Shown: one piece after another, positions 46,151-59,000 of the stretch
Layout of the letters: each line of letters starts with the position of its first letter
Position numbering within the stretch: position 1 is the stretch's first letter
From: Porites lobata
Taxonomy: Eukaryota > Cnidaria > Anthozoa > Scleractinia > Poritidae
Assembly: GCA_942486035.1 (NCBI GenBank)
Contig: CALNXK010000017.1
Coordinates: 1,097,501 to 1,161,500 of the forward strand
Length of the DNA: 64,000 nt
Direction of reading: 5' to 3'
The notes under the pieces: model-generated
The model's input: only the letters and a program-made list of their open reading frames with translations
Database searches by the model: none
What the model was told of the DNA's origin: nothing
Translations under genes and position numbers: made by a program

Positions 46151-49100
46151 TCAAGGTGTAGTCTTTTTGCCTAATCCTGCCTTTGCTCTCATGAATAATT
46201 GCAATCCTCTTGATAAAGGGGTTGACTCTTGTTCTTGTTCTTTTAGTTTCATCTCTGCCATATCTGCCAGGACATTGGCAACTTGAAATTGAATCTGTTG
46301 GCATCTGAAAGTACAAGTGCCTTAATTAAAACACAGCATGCAATCTTCCAAGCAATCTGGAGTAGATACTAAAGTCATTATACTGTAATTGCAAACAACT
46401 TGTACAGAAGTCATTTCCTCTCTTTAAACATGTCATCTTCATAGCAAGTTACAATATTTATACTGTCGTATTTTACTTATTTTTCATGCTTTCTTGAGAC
46501 TCTTGTCAGTGGTTCTAATGGTATTATTATTATGTTTTAATACCATGAGCAGACCTTCCAGTTTCATTTGCAAAAGTGCTCCACAATGCAGGGCTAGCTG
46601 TTGCTAAAATTTCAAGTTGCCGGGTATTCAACAATTATTCCTTGAGCCCATATGGGCTCTAAGTAAATAGCCCATGAGGCCTAAGGCCTAATGGGCTATT
46701 GACTCAGAGGCCATGAGGGCGAGAGGAATAACTATTTTAGTAAAATCCAACTAGTTGGTCAAATATATTGAGACAAAACAACTTTAGCTGTAGTTAAAGC
46801 TAGACTTGAGGCTCTTGTTTTGGTTTTCAACCAATCAGAATGCAGCATTGATAATAGACAACTCGTTGGATTTTACAAAATGCACTAATTAGTAAGAGGG
46901 GCTGGGAAGTTCTTTTGATTCTATTTTCCTTTTGTGTCCTATAAGAGTAGCCGGGGAAAATCTCCGGCCCCCGACTCTTAGCCAACAGCCCTGACAATGT
47001 GTCTACAAATACAGAGAGCAGCGTCTGTGAAAACTCTGAGACATAGGCCTAGTATTGGAGTTTCACTCTAGATTATGGGCTTCTGACAGTGGTTACATTG
47101 TACAGTAATTAACTGTGTTGCTTGGTTAAGTATCATTACCTGTGCATGTAGAGGTCCAGGTGATCTGATGTAGTCAGAAATGCCTCTATCCAGGTTAGAT
47201 TAGCACAAGGGTCAGACATAATTACAAAGTCATCATGCCTCAGTGTCTCCTGAAAGCTGTGTGTCATCTCTTCAAAATTGGAATACTGGCTGTTTTTCTT
47301 TCAAAAATAAACAAACAAAAAATAATAATATTTTCACTCTTTCACACTGTATTCCAAAACAGTAATAGTCCTTTTTCATTCTATTTCATAGTCTGTTTGT
47401 TATTTTGTTTCATGACTTTTTACTTCTCTATCTATACTGTAAGTATGGGGGTGTTAAGTGCAGTACAATCTATCTGTGTTATCTGTGTGGTATGTTTTAA
47501 TACATGATCACTATAGAGCACCTGCTTTTCCAACATCTCCTTCACATCATCATGTTGTCTTTGAAAGAGAAAATCTTTTTTCATCTAAAATATCACAATA
47601 ATAAGAATATTATTATCATGGTGATATGTAAGGAGAGAATTTGTTAAAAATATAGACATTGCATTTTATCTACACTTTTGATTATTATTTCTTGAAGGTC
47701 CTGACCTTATTAAACCATTAATATTTTAATGTTCAGTTTTATTTCCACTGGCTTATTTTAATGCCTTTCAAAACACTTGTATCAAACATCTGACTGTAAA
47801 ATCACTTCAGTACACCAGATAATGTTTTCCTCCCTAAATCATCTGGAGAAGGAAAGCTTCATCTTCCCATCAGTTGCTTTTTCTTTGCTGTTTCCACCAT
47901 TTAAGTAATTGATGTTGCAACACAGCATTTTCTGGATATGCTTACATCAAACATATGAAATGTTGGGAACACATGCGGGTATAAAAAGCTAATACTAGTA
48001 ACAGTTACCACTACAGCTGCCCCCGTTCTGTATATTGTCGGTCAATAGTATTCTTGCTCATTGTGTATAAGCTCTTTGAAATATACCGATTCATAATGAA
48101 TATTTTCACACATATTCCATACAATAGGTGAGATAAATGCACAAAACACAAGGTTCCATGCGCAGTTTTGCAATTTCTCTTTCACTTTTTACAATCAGTT
48201 TATTTTATTTGCCGGAAAGTAAGCCTTAGAAATTAATAGGACGTTTGATCAATTCACGCTTGTGCATTCTAGTCCTATTTTAAACTTTATAGTGGAAGGA
48301 CATCTGTGAGCAGGGAATAAGTCAGCACAGAATTTGATTGTCGGCAAATTTCTGTAATCGCCCATTGTTCTGCTAGTGATAAGCTAGCCATTGTGTTCAC
48401 TCATCTTGCTTGATTGGGGCTAAGTCTTATTCCGGTCAAAGAGAGAGAACGAGTGTCTGGTAAGGTTTCATATCAAAGATTTGTGAACTCGTGTCTGGCA
48501 AACTCTCAAAGTGTTTATAATATACACAGTTATATGCACCTTATAACTTCATCTGCGCTTAATGAGTGTCTTTTGGTCCGTAACTTTCAAAACAACTGCT
48601 CCACAGAATGTCACTAATAACAGGTAACGTAAAAGGGTATCCAAGTATGACTGCACAATAAAGGTCACAAAATCTACCTAAGCAGCCCCTTTTGGATTTT
48701 CTGTCTTTTCGTCATCCTAACCATTTTGTACTTGCGGGCACAAACAATAGAAACGTCATCATTACCTACCCATTCCTCGTGGCCCCTGTTCAAGCAAATC
48801 AAGATTTTTTCTGGCATACTGACTGTATATTTCAACTGTAAGTACTTTTCTTAATATACGTGCGAGTTACTAGAGTGCCTTGTCAGGATTTTGCCCTCTG
48901 AGAAAAATCCCTGCGGGGGCAAAAAAGCAACAAACTATATTAAACTCTGGCACTGACCTGTAACACAGCTTCTTTTTCTTGTCTCTGCTGACTTATAAAC
49001 TTCTCAGTAGCTTCATGTATGTTCTGTAAACAACAAAAACCAAGTTATTTTGTATAAAGGGGCTGTAGCTGAAAAGTAATAAAAGTAACAGTAATAGTAG

Positions 49101-52100
49101 GTGAACAGGACTTCAGAGGAAATAAGAGTCAGTACCACAGTTAATCGCTTATCCATAAAAAAAACTTGTCTTCACAAACTCAGTTATAAAATTATAAAGG
49201 GAAATATATATATACAGACCATGATTATTATGCCAATAAATAAATTAGTAAAGATAAAGTGTCCCAAGAAAATGAAGATGACAGTAAACCATTGGCTGTA
49301 AGGCCTCTTGTCAAGATCTTTTTGTATCTCAGTCCAGCCATCTACCTAAAAATGAAGTAACTTGTTAGAGGAACCTTTAACTTTTGAATAATGTTATTAG
49401 CTGATGATCAAAAAGCTGACTACAAGCTGAAGGGAGGAGCAAATTGGAAGAGACTACATCCATTTCTTTTCTAAAGAAGTAATTTTTGATCAACTAAAAT
49501 GTTTCTCAAACCATTATCATCAACAACTCACACTTAACCCTACTCAGAAAAATTTAAAGAAGAACTTAAATTGCTATAATGATTTACACTATACTGGCCT
49601 TGCATATCATGCTTTTTACTTTTAATGGCATTTAAAACTAGAAGAAATCAGAAGTGATAAGAAATGCAGTGCTTCAAGTTAATGCAGTTTTACATGAACT
49701 TGCAAAACGACATCAAAAGACAAGGCAGATTAGGGTAGCAGAGGAATAACAGAAGGGCTGCCAATCTATATATTATTATTAATTATTCTCCTGTGTTTAC
49801 ACCAGCTGCCCATCATAAAATAATAAGCCTTGTGGTCTCATATCGCTGAGCATGAATATCAAAGGCAGTTGCACTTACAGTCACAAAGGTGAAGAGGGTA
49901 AGCATAGCTGTACTGAGAGTTCCCCAGTTCTCTTTGTCACCAGTCTCTTCTTCATAGCCAAAAATATAGTAACCAACAACAGCAAAGAATGCCATTAGCA
50001 TAGTAAGCAGGATCACCACATTTAGCACTGAATTCCTGATTGTATCAATCAATGCAGTGACTAGAACCTGTAGGCCTTCTATGAAGGATATGGTCCTCAA
50101 TGTGCGGGCAGCTGCAAAGGAAATGCATTCGTTGATGTGGCCCGTTACTCAGTCTCCAAAGTATAGCTATAAAACTTGACACAATGTTATATCATGCAAC
50201 ATTACCCAGGGGGTTACCTGTGTAACTGGCCAAAGCTAGAGTTTTCAATAAGGTTTTAAGTAGGTGGCAAAAGCTCTGGAGTAGGCGGAGAAGGAAAAAA
50301 CTAGCACCACAGGCGCAATTTTGAAGCGCCAAAAGTGCGTGGTATTTTACTAGGGGGGTCTAGGGGCATGCCACCATTTTAAAATCTGGGCCTCTTAGAA
50401 TGCATTTCTAGCATTCTGGAGCAAACATTAGAGTGTTTGACAGAACACAGACATCATTAAATTTTGGCTTTTTGGGGTCTTTTTTTTCCAAAGAAAAGTA
50501 GGCGGCCTCAGTTCACGTGAAATAGCTGGTGAATTTTGCTGGCCACTGGCTGTTATTGAGAACCCTGCAAAGCTCCATGAGTCTAGCAGGGCTTTGATCT
50601 AGCAGCACCTGGTGGCCTGTGGTGCCTAAAAATCTTAGTTTTTTTTCCTGCAAATCATGCGCTGGGTACCCTGGATTTCACAATTTCAGAGGACTGGGCT
50701 CCCATCAATTTTCCTTAGAGCAATCTAGTCATGATTTTGTCTCTGTGCCACAGAGGATTATGTTTTGACAGCGTTAAATAGCTAGTAGGTAGGTGTTTAC
50801 TATTATATAAGGGCTGTTTTGTTTTATTTTTCCTGGAATGGATTCATTAACTTGCACTGACAATACCATGACAAAAAATTAAGTTTGTACCTTTAAGAGA
50901 AGAGAATTAGAACATATTTTCAACATGACAGAGCTAGCTACACTGAAAGTAACAGAAAATGGGTACCCAGTTTTGTTAGTACATTTTAAGTACATTTTAA
51001 GCCACTATGGGGACAGTGATAGAAAGTGTTCATATTATAACTAACGAAGGGTCCACAAACCTCTTAGAAGTCGTAATGGTGTAAGAATCTTATCTCCTAC
51101 ATTAAGTTCATCCATGATGACCTGGACATATGACAACGCAAGTATTGAGAAATCAAATCTGTTGTAACTGCTTTTCCAGTATCCTTTAGGTTCAGCATAG
51201 AGTTTCATTAGAAATTCCATGGTGTATATAGCCAGGAAGAACTCATCAAGTGCTTTGAACACGTTGGTGTGTGCTTGCTTCCATTCTTCCACTGTTTCGA
51301 ATCCAATGACCAAGGAATTGAGGACAATCACGCCCATGATAAATCCATTGAATAAGGGACTCTGCCAAGAAACAAATCCCATTTTTCAAAACACATGTTA
51401 ACTATTCAAGGCTGTGCTCTAGAAGAGTAAAAGGTGCCCACTGCTATGAACCTGTGAAATCCAGGGTGCCCAGCATTATGATTTCTATGAAAAAAGAGCT
51501 AATATTCTCTAGTTGCCTGGGAGCAAATGTTAGGTGCTTGAGGCTAATACATGCTGCTGGAGCACACACTTGTAAATATCACTTGATCTCTATAAGCACT
51601 TAATGTGCCTCCAGCCTTCTTTTCAAGCAAAGTGTCCATGATCAGCTGTTAGTCAAGGTTTTTAGAGCCACTATTAAATGACCGACAGTACGACTTGCAT
51701 TTCTATAATCTCCACATGTACTGAGGTTTGGGGATTTAGGGTTAGGACACAAAGCCTATAGAGAGGCCCTGCCAGGGTAAATTCCGACAAGCGACATGGC
51801 CCAAAAAGTAGCGACAGCCCGTAAAATGAAATTGCGATCAGAGACAACCTCCCTCGGCCAAATTGTGACAGTGACGGTAAAGCCGACAATATTAAAGTGA
51901 CAAGCATTTATAAACACCGACACGAGACGTTTTAAAATTCAGACGGGCGACAATATCTATAGATATTGGTACAAATTTACAACCACTTGAAAACCTTGAA
52001 CGTGTACGGGCAGCAGGCTATCTACAACGCAACACATCGGTAGTGAACTCTAAGCCATCTAACTGTGATCTACTTTGCATTTAGTTGAAGTCAATTCTTT

Positions 52101-52475
52101 ATCTCAGGTAATTTTTGTTTTTCTTTTGTTTTTGGGTATGGTAATGTGTGGTAATTTAGTTGAAACAAAAGAAAAATAAAAATAATTACCTGAGCCGAGA
52201 TAAAAAAGCTAACTACAACACATTCAGTATTGCCTGCACATTTCCTACATCTGACTATGTTTATCAAAATATCGTACCGTTGTTATTTTCTGGATGTATC
52301 TGTGAAACTTTTCATCTATACGACGCCTTGAACCTTTTCGTTTCCTGGCAGAAATAGTAACTCAAGTTAAGCTTAATTATGTTAAAAAGTTGAAAAAAAC
52401 TCTTGGCCCCTCTTAAAGGCGGTGAGAGATTTACCGTAACAACTCGAGAGTTGCTTGATTTACGTTTGGAAACAT
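46151..52475 (-). CDS. CATSPER3: Cation channel sperm-associated protein 3, pore subunit, 9 coding exons
   Basis: CatSper3 is one of four pore-forming subunits of the flagellar calcium channel needed for sperm hyperactivation. Exons: 52435-52475, 52278-52344, 51061-51361, 49879-50111, 49220-49345, 48958-49023, 47522-47584, 47140-47249, 46151-46304. They sum to 386 residues (human 398). Exons 3-5 carry a single six-helix voltage-gated domain: S1 starts near FNGFIMGVIVLNSLVIGFET, the S4 arginine repeat RLLRAARTLRTISFIEGLQ spans exons 3-4, S5 follows, and the selectivity filter is TVDGW (residues 214-218), the CatSper TxDxW pattern. S6 is FTVIFIFLGHFIFTNLFIGI. Exons 6-9 form a charged, coiled-coil-like tail. 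The start is the first ATG after an in-frame stop. A strong donor at 52779/52780 (minus strand) suggests a 5' UTR exon. Exons 1-2 are less certain than the rest. Confidence 0.93.
46628..46880. repeat. Fold-back repeat between CatSper3 exons 8 and 9
   Basis: The left part folds on TAGCCCAT, AGGCCT and its complement ATGGGCTA around 46667-46700. A wider pair ATTATTCC and GGAATAACT closes it. A second inverted pair, TAAAATCCAACTAGTTG near 46742 and the complementary CAACTCGTTGGATTTTA near 46870, encloses the remainder. This looks like a MITE with a separate hairpin at one end. Confidence 0.6.
50240..50740. repeat. Dispersed repeat in CatSper3 intron 3
   Basis: The block with AGGGGGTCTAGGGGCATGCC and then AATGCATTTCTAGCATTCTGG is similar to sequence at 33.60-33.68 kb. 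A second block, GATTTCACAATTTCAGAG, recurs near 57.30 kb in copy B. The boundaries are unclear and there is no coding frame. Confidence 0.45.
52098..52210. repeat. Fold-back in CatSper3 intron 2
   Basis: TTTATCTCAGGTAATTTTTG at about 52099 pairs with the complementary ATTACCTGAG..GAGATAAA block near 52183-52205. The A/T-rich stems match over about 45 nt with one small bulge. It lies 70 bp from exon 2 (52278-52344). Confidence 0.6.
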
Positions 52476-53015
52476 AGTTTTCCATTCAGTTCGTTAAAAG
52501 TCCACGATAAAAGATACTGCAGGTCATCTGATCGCTTGAGATCTCTTTCGTGTAGCAAGCGACAAATTACGCCACAGGAGAGCTCACCAAAAATCATGGC
52601 AGGGTAGGGGTGCTTAAAAGTTGTCAAGATGGTTTAATTTTTTACTTTAAACCCATCATTTCCTCTTCGTAACTCGTTGTGTTTTAAGATTTGCTAAATA
52701 TTGGCTGAGTGTTTTGACGTTTTTGTTGCCAATATATAACTACTTGTCAGATATCTTCCATTTGTGCACTAGCACTTACCCTACCCTAGATAAGTTTCCC
52801 GTTGTTACTTTCGCGCCAAAACAATTTCGTTCCCAGGTCTCTTTGCAATCCCAATTCAAAATGGCGGATAGCGGTTCTGGATGATTCTTTGAAATTGTGC
52901 ACCGTCATTCATCCATAAATGAGGACTGATACCATAATCACGGAAGTCAGGCAAGACTGTATGGCCTATATTGGTCTGATTCTAGCTTATCGAGCGATCG
53001 CTCGTGGACGAAGAA
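52476..53015. promoter_or_regulatory. Divergent promoter region of CatSper3 and GH35 copy B
   Basis: The two start codons face away from each other across 540 bp. A minus-strand donor GGGTAGG before gtaagtg (52779/52780) and an acceptor TGACCTGCAG just before 52520 would define a CatSper3 5' UTR intron, which would place its transcription start above 52780. CAAAATGGCGG near 52857 resembles a YY1 or core-promoter motif. An upstream ATG at 52919 opens an 84-codon frame that overlaps the copy B start and could act as a uORF. Confidence 0.45.
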
Positions 53016-56000
53016 ATGTTGTCAACCCTTCGCCTTCGCGTCAAGCCACTATACGCGACCCTGGGTATTGTGATCTTCGGAGTTGTATTGTTCTTAAAGT
53101 TCTCACCTTGGACTCCGAGCAAACCTGTCACGACACCCTCTTTGACGGAAGTGGGAAGGGATTTTTATCTTGATGGTAAACAGTTTCGAATTCTGAGTGG
53201 TTCTATACACTACTTTAGAGTTGTTCCTGAATATTGGAAAGATCGTCTGCTGAAACTCAAGGCAATGGGTTTGAATACTGTTCAAACGTAAGTCTGCAGT
53301 ATGTTTGACATTTCCAAAGGTATTGTAGTGTTTATCAACACTGAATGGCAATGTAAACGCGGAAATTACTGACGAAAGCATCTCGAGCACTTTTTAAAGC
53401 GCTGATCGTTAACCTAGCTATGCAACAATCCATTGACGGTACCTTCTTTCAAAGAAGACAGAGAGGGTAGTTCTTGCGAAATGACTCCTTCAGAAATCTG
53501 GCATTTATTTATTTATATATGTAGATGTAGATGTGAAGCCTTATTATTATTACAGTATCGTTTTTTGTTTCAGTTACGTCCCATGGAATTTGCATGAAGA
53601 AGTTATGGGACATTTCAACTTCGAAGGTGGATTAGATATTGCGTGAGTTTATTTTTGGAAATGCTTTTATCGATACTTTTATCGGTGTTTACTATGATGC
53701 CCTATATAATGTATTAGTAAGCTCATTATATCTACCTGGATTTATGAAAAACGGGTTAGCAAACATTTGTAATAATTCTTTCAACTTCCCCTACCTTAGC
53801 TTTTTTACCGTGTTGTTTGCTTATGTTGTTTTTTTTGTTGTTGTTGTTGTTGTTTTGTGGTTAGAGATTTGTGTAGAAGTGCCTGTAGAGGGAATTTCGT
53901 GAGTTCACTTTCTTTGTTCCCCTCCCCCCTCTCCCTCCCTAGAGGTTGTTTTTCCGTCCCTACCCAGAATTCTCTGTCTTAACAGCCAGCCAAAAAAACC
54001 TTTCATCGGTGCTTAGATGGGCTGATTGTGCCTTGAAAACCAAAAACGAATTCTCAACTCAGGAAAATTGGATGTAGGTCTAGTTTCAGTGGGTTCTTGG
54101 CTTTGAACCTTTCTTTGTGCCACTTGGGAAATTTTTTTTCAACCAATCAGAAGTGTATACTGCGTGGTCTGTGTAGTCACAGGTCATCAGTGTGGTATTT
54201 CCGTCATCATTCCTCAGAGGTCATTTTGTAAAAAAAAACAGTGGTGGCACCCATTGTGAAACGTTCTTTGTTTTGAAATTCTCAGGTTAAGTAAAGGAGA
54301 TATTCCCAACAATAGCTGCTCTATTTATGAAATTGAAGGAATTATGTGTAACAAGGACAACTTGCATCCAAGCAATTTTTCATGACAAAATTTGTGTTTT
54401 CACCTTTTTCCATTTCATTGCAGTCGTTTTATCAACCTAGCTCATACAATTGGTTTATATGTGATTGTGCGTCCTGGTCCTTTTATATGTGCCGAGTGGG
54501 AGTTTGGAGGATTTCCAAGGCAAGATTATAGCTGAATAATAAATCAGCCATTTTTGCAGTTGAAATTAAGGGTCATGATAGAAGTCGTACAATAGACATC
54601 TACTTCAAGACTGTTATTATACAAAAAATTGTTCACCGAGCATAAAATTTACCATCTTTAATTCTTTCACCATACAGTATGATCTTGACATGATCTCTGA
54701 TCCTAGCAGTATGCAGGATGCGTGTCAAATATGAACCTGGTATAAGGCCTTGCTCTCCATGAGCTTTCAGTAGCTCAGTGGATAGAGTGCTCACCCAGTG
54801 TTTGGGAGGTTATAGGTTTGAACCTTGTCGGGGACTCAGACTTTTTTTGTCCCATACTCGTGACATGCTGATTATTTCATTTTGACATTTGTTCACTGAG
54901 CTTAAAATTTACGATCTTTCATTCTTTCACCATTGTTAATCTTACCTTTGTTTTAATTACACTTATTTATGACCACTGTTTATAAGAAACATTCAATAAA
55001 ATTATTATAATTACAGTCGAACCTCTATGTGCGACAGTTCTTCTAAGTAACCACCATACCAGAACCTCTTGTAAGCAACCTCCTCTCATAAGCAGCCGCA
55101 TTTTGGCCTGATGGTTTTATAGTTTTCCATTGTTTTTAATGACCTCTTGTAAGTGACTACTTGATAAATGGTTACCAGAATAACTCAACAATAATTATTA
55201 AGGCAGGGACTCAGCAATATACCTGCTGCTGCCATTTCCTTTTTATTGAAAAAAAATGGTGATATAACATTAACTAGAAAATTCAATTTGTGTGTGGTCC
55301 TTTGACAATTTTATTGTCCATGATTAATTTTCAGCCTACTTACAGGTCATTTAAAACTGACATTAAGTAGATGGAAATCTCAAAGCTTCGGATCAAAGCA
55401 ATACTATCCATTATTCCATACCTTTTCAATCTCTAAGTAGTAATATTATATTACCTTCTAATGTTTTGTAATAATGCCACAATTTTATTTCAGCTGGCTG
55501 TTGCATGATCCAAACATGGAGTTGCGATCCATGTATACTCCTTATATTCTGGCTGTAGACAGGTATTTGAAGAAAATGGCAGAGATATTGGCCCCACTGC
55601 AGGTGCGTATGTGTTATTATACATTATAATCACTATCTGTCTTCTCATTGGCTAATTATGTGCCTACAGCTAATTTGGGAAATCAGCCCAACCAGATTAG
55701 TTACTTACCTGCTAGTAGATTATTGACTAATCTGTAGGTAGTGTGCACAGTGCATGATTTCTAATAACATTATCGATTCAGGTTCCTCGCGATGGCATGT
55801 TTGTTGTTATTTTCTTCAAAACAATGTATAATAAAACAATAATTTATTATTGATTCCGTTTTTGTAATATCCTAATAATCAATGACTCGGTAAGTGTTAT
55901 CATCCGCTGCTGATAGCACTTACCTCGACGTTGATTGTCTCAGAAATAACAAAAACATCATCCAATGATTGTTTATAATTTACTAATTTAGAGGAAAAAT

Positions 56001-59000
56001 TTCTATGCTGTGCTAAATCATTGTGTATGAGCAGAACCCTTGGGAGCCAAATTGGTTGCCTTACATTTTAAAAGACATACCAGTACCAGATAAGAGTGAT
56101 TAAGCATTTTATAATTTGTATCTTGACATTAAGGTGTCAAATATTGAAGTTGTTGTTTAGAGTCAGATGTCTTGAGGGAAAGGTTTCATTGTGAGGGCCT
56201 TTGTGTAATTCAGTTTGTCAATGAAGACTTTAAGGCTAAGAATGCTGGGAATTGAGTCTCATTGGACTGTCAGTAATGGTTGTTCATAAAGGAGTTGTAG
56301 CTGTCAGCTAATGTCCAATCTTGTCAATCTTGCTCATATCCCCTAATTAATCATCTTTAATGAAAGAAGGCTACAATAATTTCATTTTTTTAGAAATTTT
56401 GGGGGAATTGCTTTTATTAAAAACAGACAAGAGATAAGAAAACTTAAAACATGTATACATGCAGACAGTACAGTTGTTTTCTCTCAAACATGGTGTAATA
56501 GCATATCAGTCATAAGTACGTGCAGTGGGCACTACGCTGTAAAAAGCTGGTTGAACTTTTTTAAAGGGTATCAAAATATAACCCAGTTTTCCATGATACT
56601 AAATAGCTGCATAGTTGCATATGAAATTATCTCTAATCTTATTTATTTTTTGGCTGTTTTCAGTATTCCAAAGGTGGACCCATTATAGCTTTTCAAGTTG
56701 AAAATGAGTATGGAAGCTATTCAGAGGACTTAAGCTCTGAATACATGATTCACCTGCGAAATGTAAGACAACGATTTTTGTGTTTCACCCTCCACCAACC
56801 CAGCACTAGAGGCTCTGGGTAACTCTGGCCTTAATTCTGACCAATTACCAGCAGAGCTCTATTTCAGGCATGGTTGTGCGTCCAGTTTGGCTGAATAATA
56901 GAGGATTAATGGTATGGTAAGGCTCTGTGCAAAAACATCTCCTACACTCCTCATTTCCTTTTTGGAGGGGTGTTTTGGTATGGAGCTTTTTGCTATATTG
57001 ATGCTGGCGCAACACCTTGTTGAGTGAAAGGGCAAGGTATTAGTTCAACTACTGTATACTCTCTAGCAGCCCCCAATGGCCCCTTGTGCCTTACTTTTCC
57101 TCTTAGGTGACTAGGAAAATTTCATTTTAATTATTTGTCAGTGTAAGACGCAGACTGCAGACTATTGATTTCACCATGCAAATGAGTATGTGACAACAAT
57201 AGTCCCATTGTTTTCCATCCCTAAAAACAATAGTCCACAGTCTTCATTTTACACTGCCCTTTTTTATTATTAAAAGCATGCTAGACACAGTGGGTTTCAC
57301 AATTTCAGAGTACTTGACTCTCTTCAATTTTACTTAGAGCACCTCTGTATGATTACTTTCATTTGTTTTTTAACCTTTTTCAATTTGAGACAAAATAAAC
57401 CAACAAGCCGGTAAGGATAGTTAAAGGTCTCTGAAAGTGAATGTCTTATCGTGTATTTGCTTGTTTTTAGGTTATGGTTGATGAAGGCCTTACAGAATTG
57501 ATGTTTACATCTGATAATCTGTGGATAATGGAGCAAGAAAAATATCGTCTGCCAGGAGGTACTACATGCACTTTACACTCAAGTTCATTTCACTTCACTT
57601 CACTTGATTGTCGTTGCTCACAAATAGCGAAAGCTAATTGAGGTGGAGACCGTGATGATATTTTAGGTTGTAATCGTAGAATATTGGTAATATTTTATTT
57701 TACAGGGTAATTTGTTTTACGTGGAACAAATATCTTTTAATTTAAGGGGCGATATTTTTTTGGATTTGAGATATTAATGGTACTTACTTGCTTGTTTAGT
57801 CAAATTTAACTTCTTATTTCGTCTTTGTATTCTTGTCCCCTTGCAGCATTTTTAACAATGAATTTGCAAAAAGATGAGGTTGATTCTATCAAGAGGCTCA
57901 AAAAGTTGCAGGTAAAGGTTTTTTTATTAACTTAGCCTCAGTTCAAGAAATTCCACCCTTAAATCGGTAAAATTTGGTTCTATGGCACATTTTTTTTTAC
58001 TCCCTAGTCTAAGAATGCATAGCCCGCAAGAAAGCTCTCTCGCCGCGTACGAACTCTGTCCCGCTTGCGTGTGCCTTCTCACGATATCGAAGTTGCCTAA
58101 CGAAAATTTCAACATGGGTTTCTCAACCTTTTACCATATTAGTTCGATTCATTTTGTATCACCTTTTCAAAGCACAACCATATTAAAAATTATAGTGGCC
58201 TAAGGTTGTTTTCAGATGGCTCACTATTCAGTGCCCAACTTATCTTTACCGTTGACTTGTCCCTTTCTCAAGAGTGGCCGCTTAAACAGGGGTTTGTTCT
58301 CCCGAATATGCGATTTCTGATCGAAACGTTGTACATGTAAAACCAGATGAGCCATGAAGTTAGCAGATCATTGCAATAATGGCCGTTTTTATATTTAGAG
58401 GACGTTTAGACGGATCAACGTTTGGATGTTTGATAAGCGCGAGGTTGAGTGCGTCCCGTGTCCACTGTAGAAGCCATTTAAGCCTCCCACCCTGTTGGTG
58501 GGAAAGGCCTAAGAACGTTTGTTTAGGAGGCTATTAAAGTGGACAGCGTCATATATGGCTATGACGTCTGTTAAGTGCATCGATTATACATGTGTAAGCT
58601 CAGACGCTTACTGCGTCTGCGTTTTTTCTCGTGTTTACACTAGATGGTTTGAAAGTCAACCCGGGATGGGGAGACTCCCAAGTGAAAGGGACTGAGATAT
58701 TCGTTAAAACCTCAACGAAGACTAAACTGGTCTTGACTCAGTCTTTGTTGGATCTTTATATGAGAGCATACGCCAACTCATAATGACAGTGTTTCTTTTT
58801 GTGTTTTTCGTAACACGCTATGTGAGTCGGCCAGCTACCCCTTCCTTTTCATATCGGAGCGTCTTTTCGGGTAGAGTACAGAATTTTAGATTCTATTAAA
58901 AAAGACAAGGACGACTACAATAGTGATACTTTCTCAATACTTAGTAGTGCGGGGCGTGAACCAGCCTCAATCTGACAACGCGATGGCAGCGAAAACATCG

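Noticed and set aside
54765..54850. Functional tRNA gene
   Set aside because: A and B boxes are present, but I could not build a complete cloverleaf with paired acceptor stem. The context is a SINE-like repeat.
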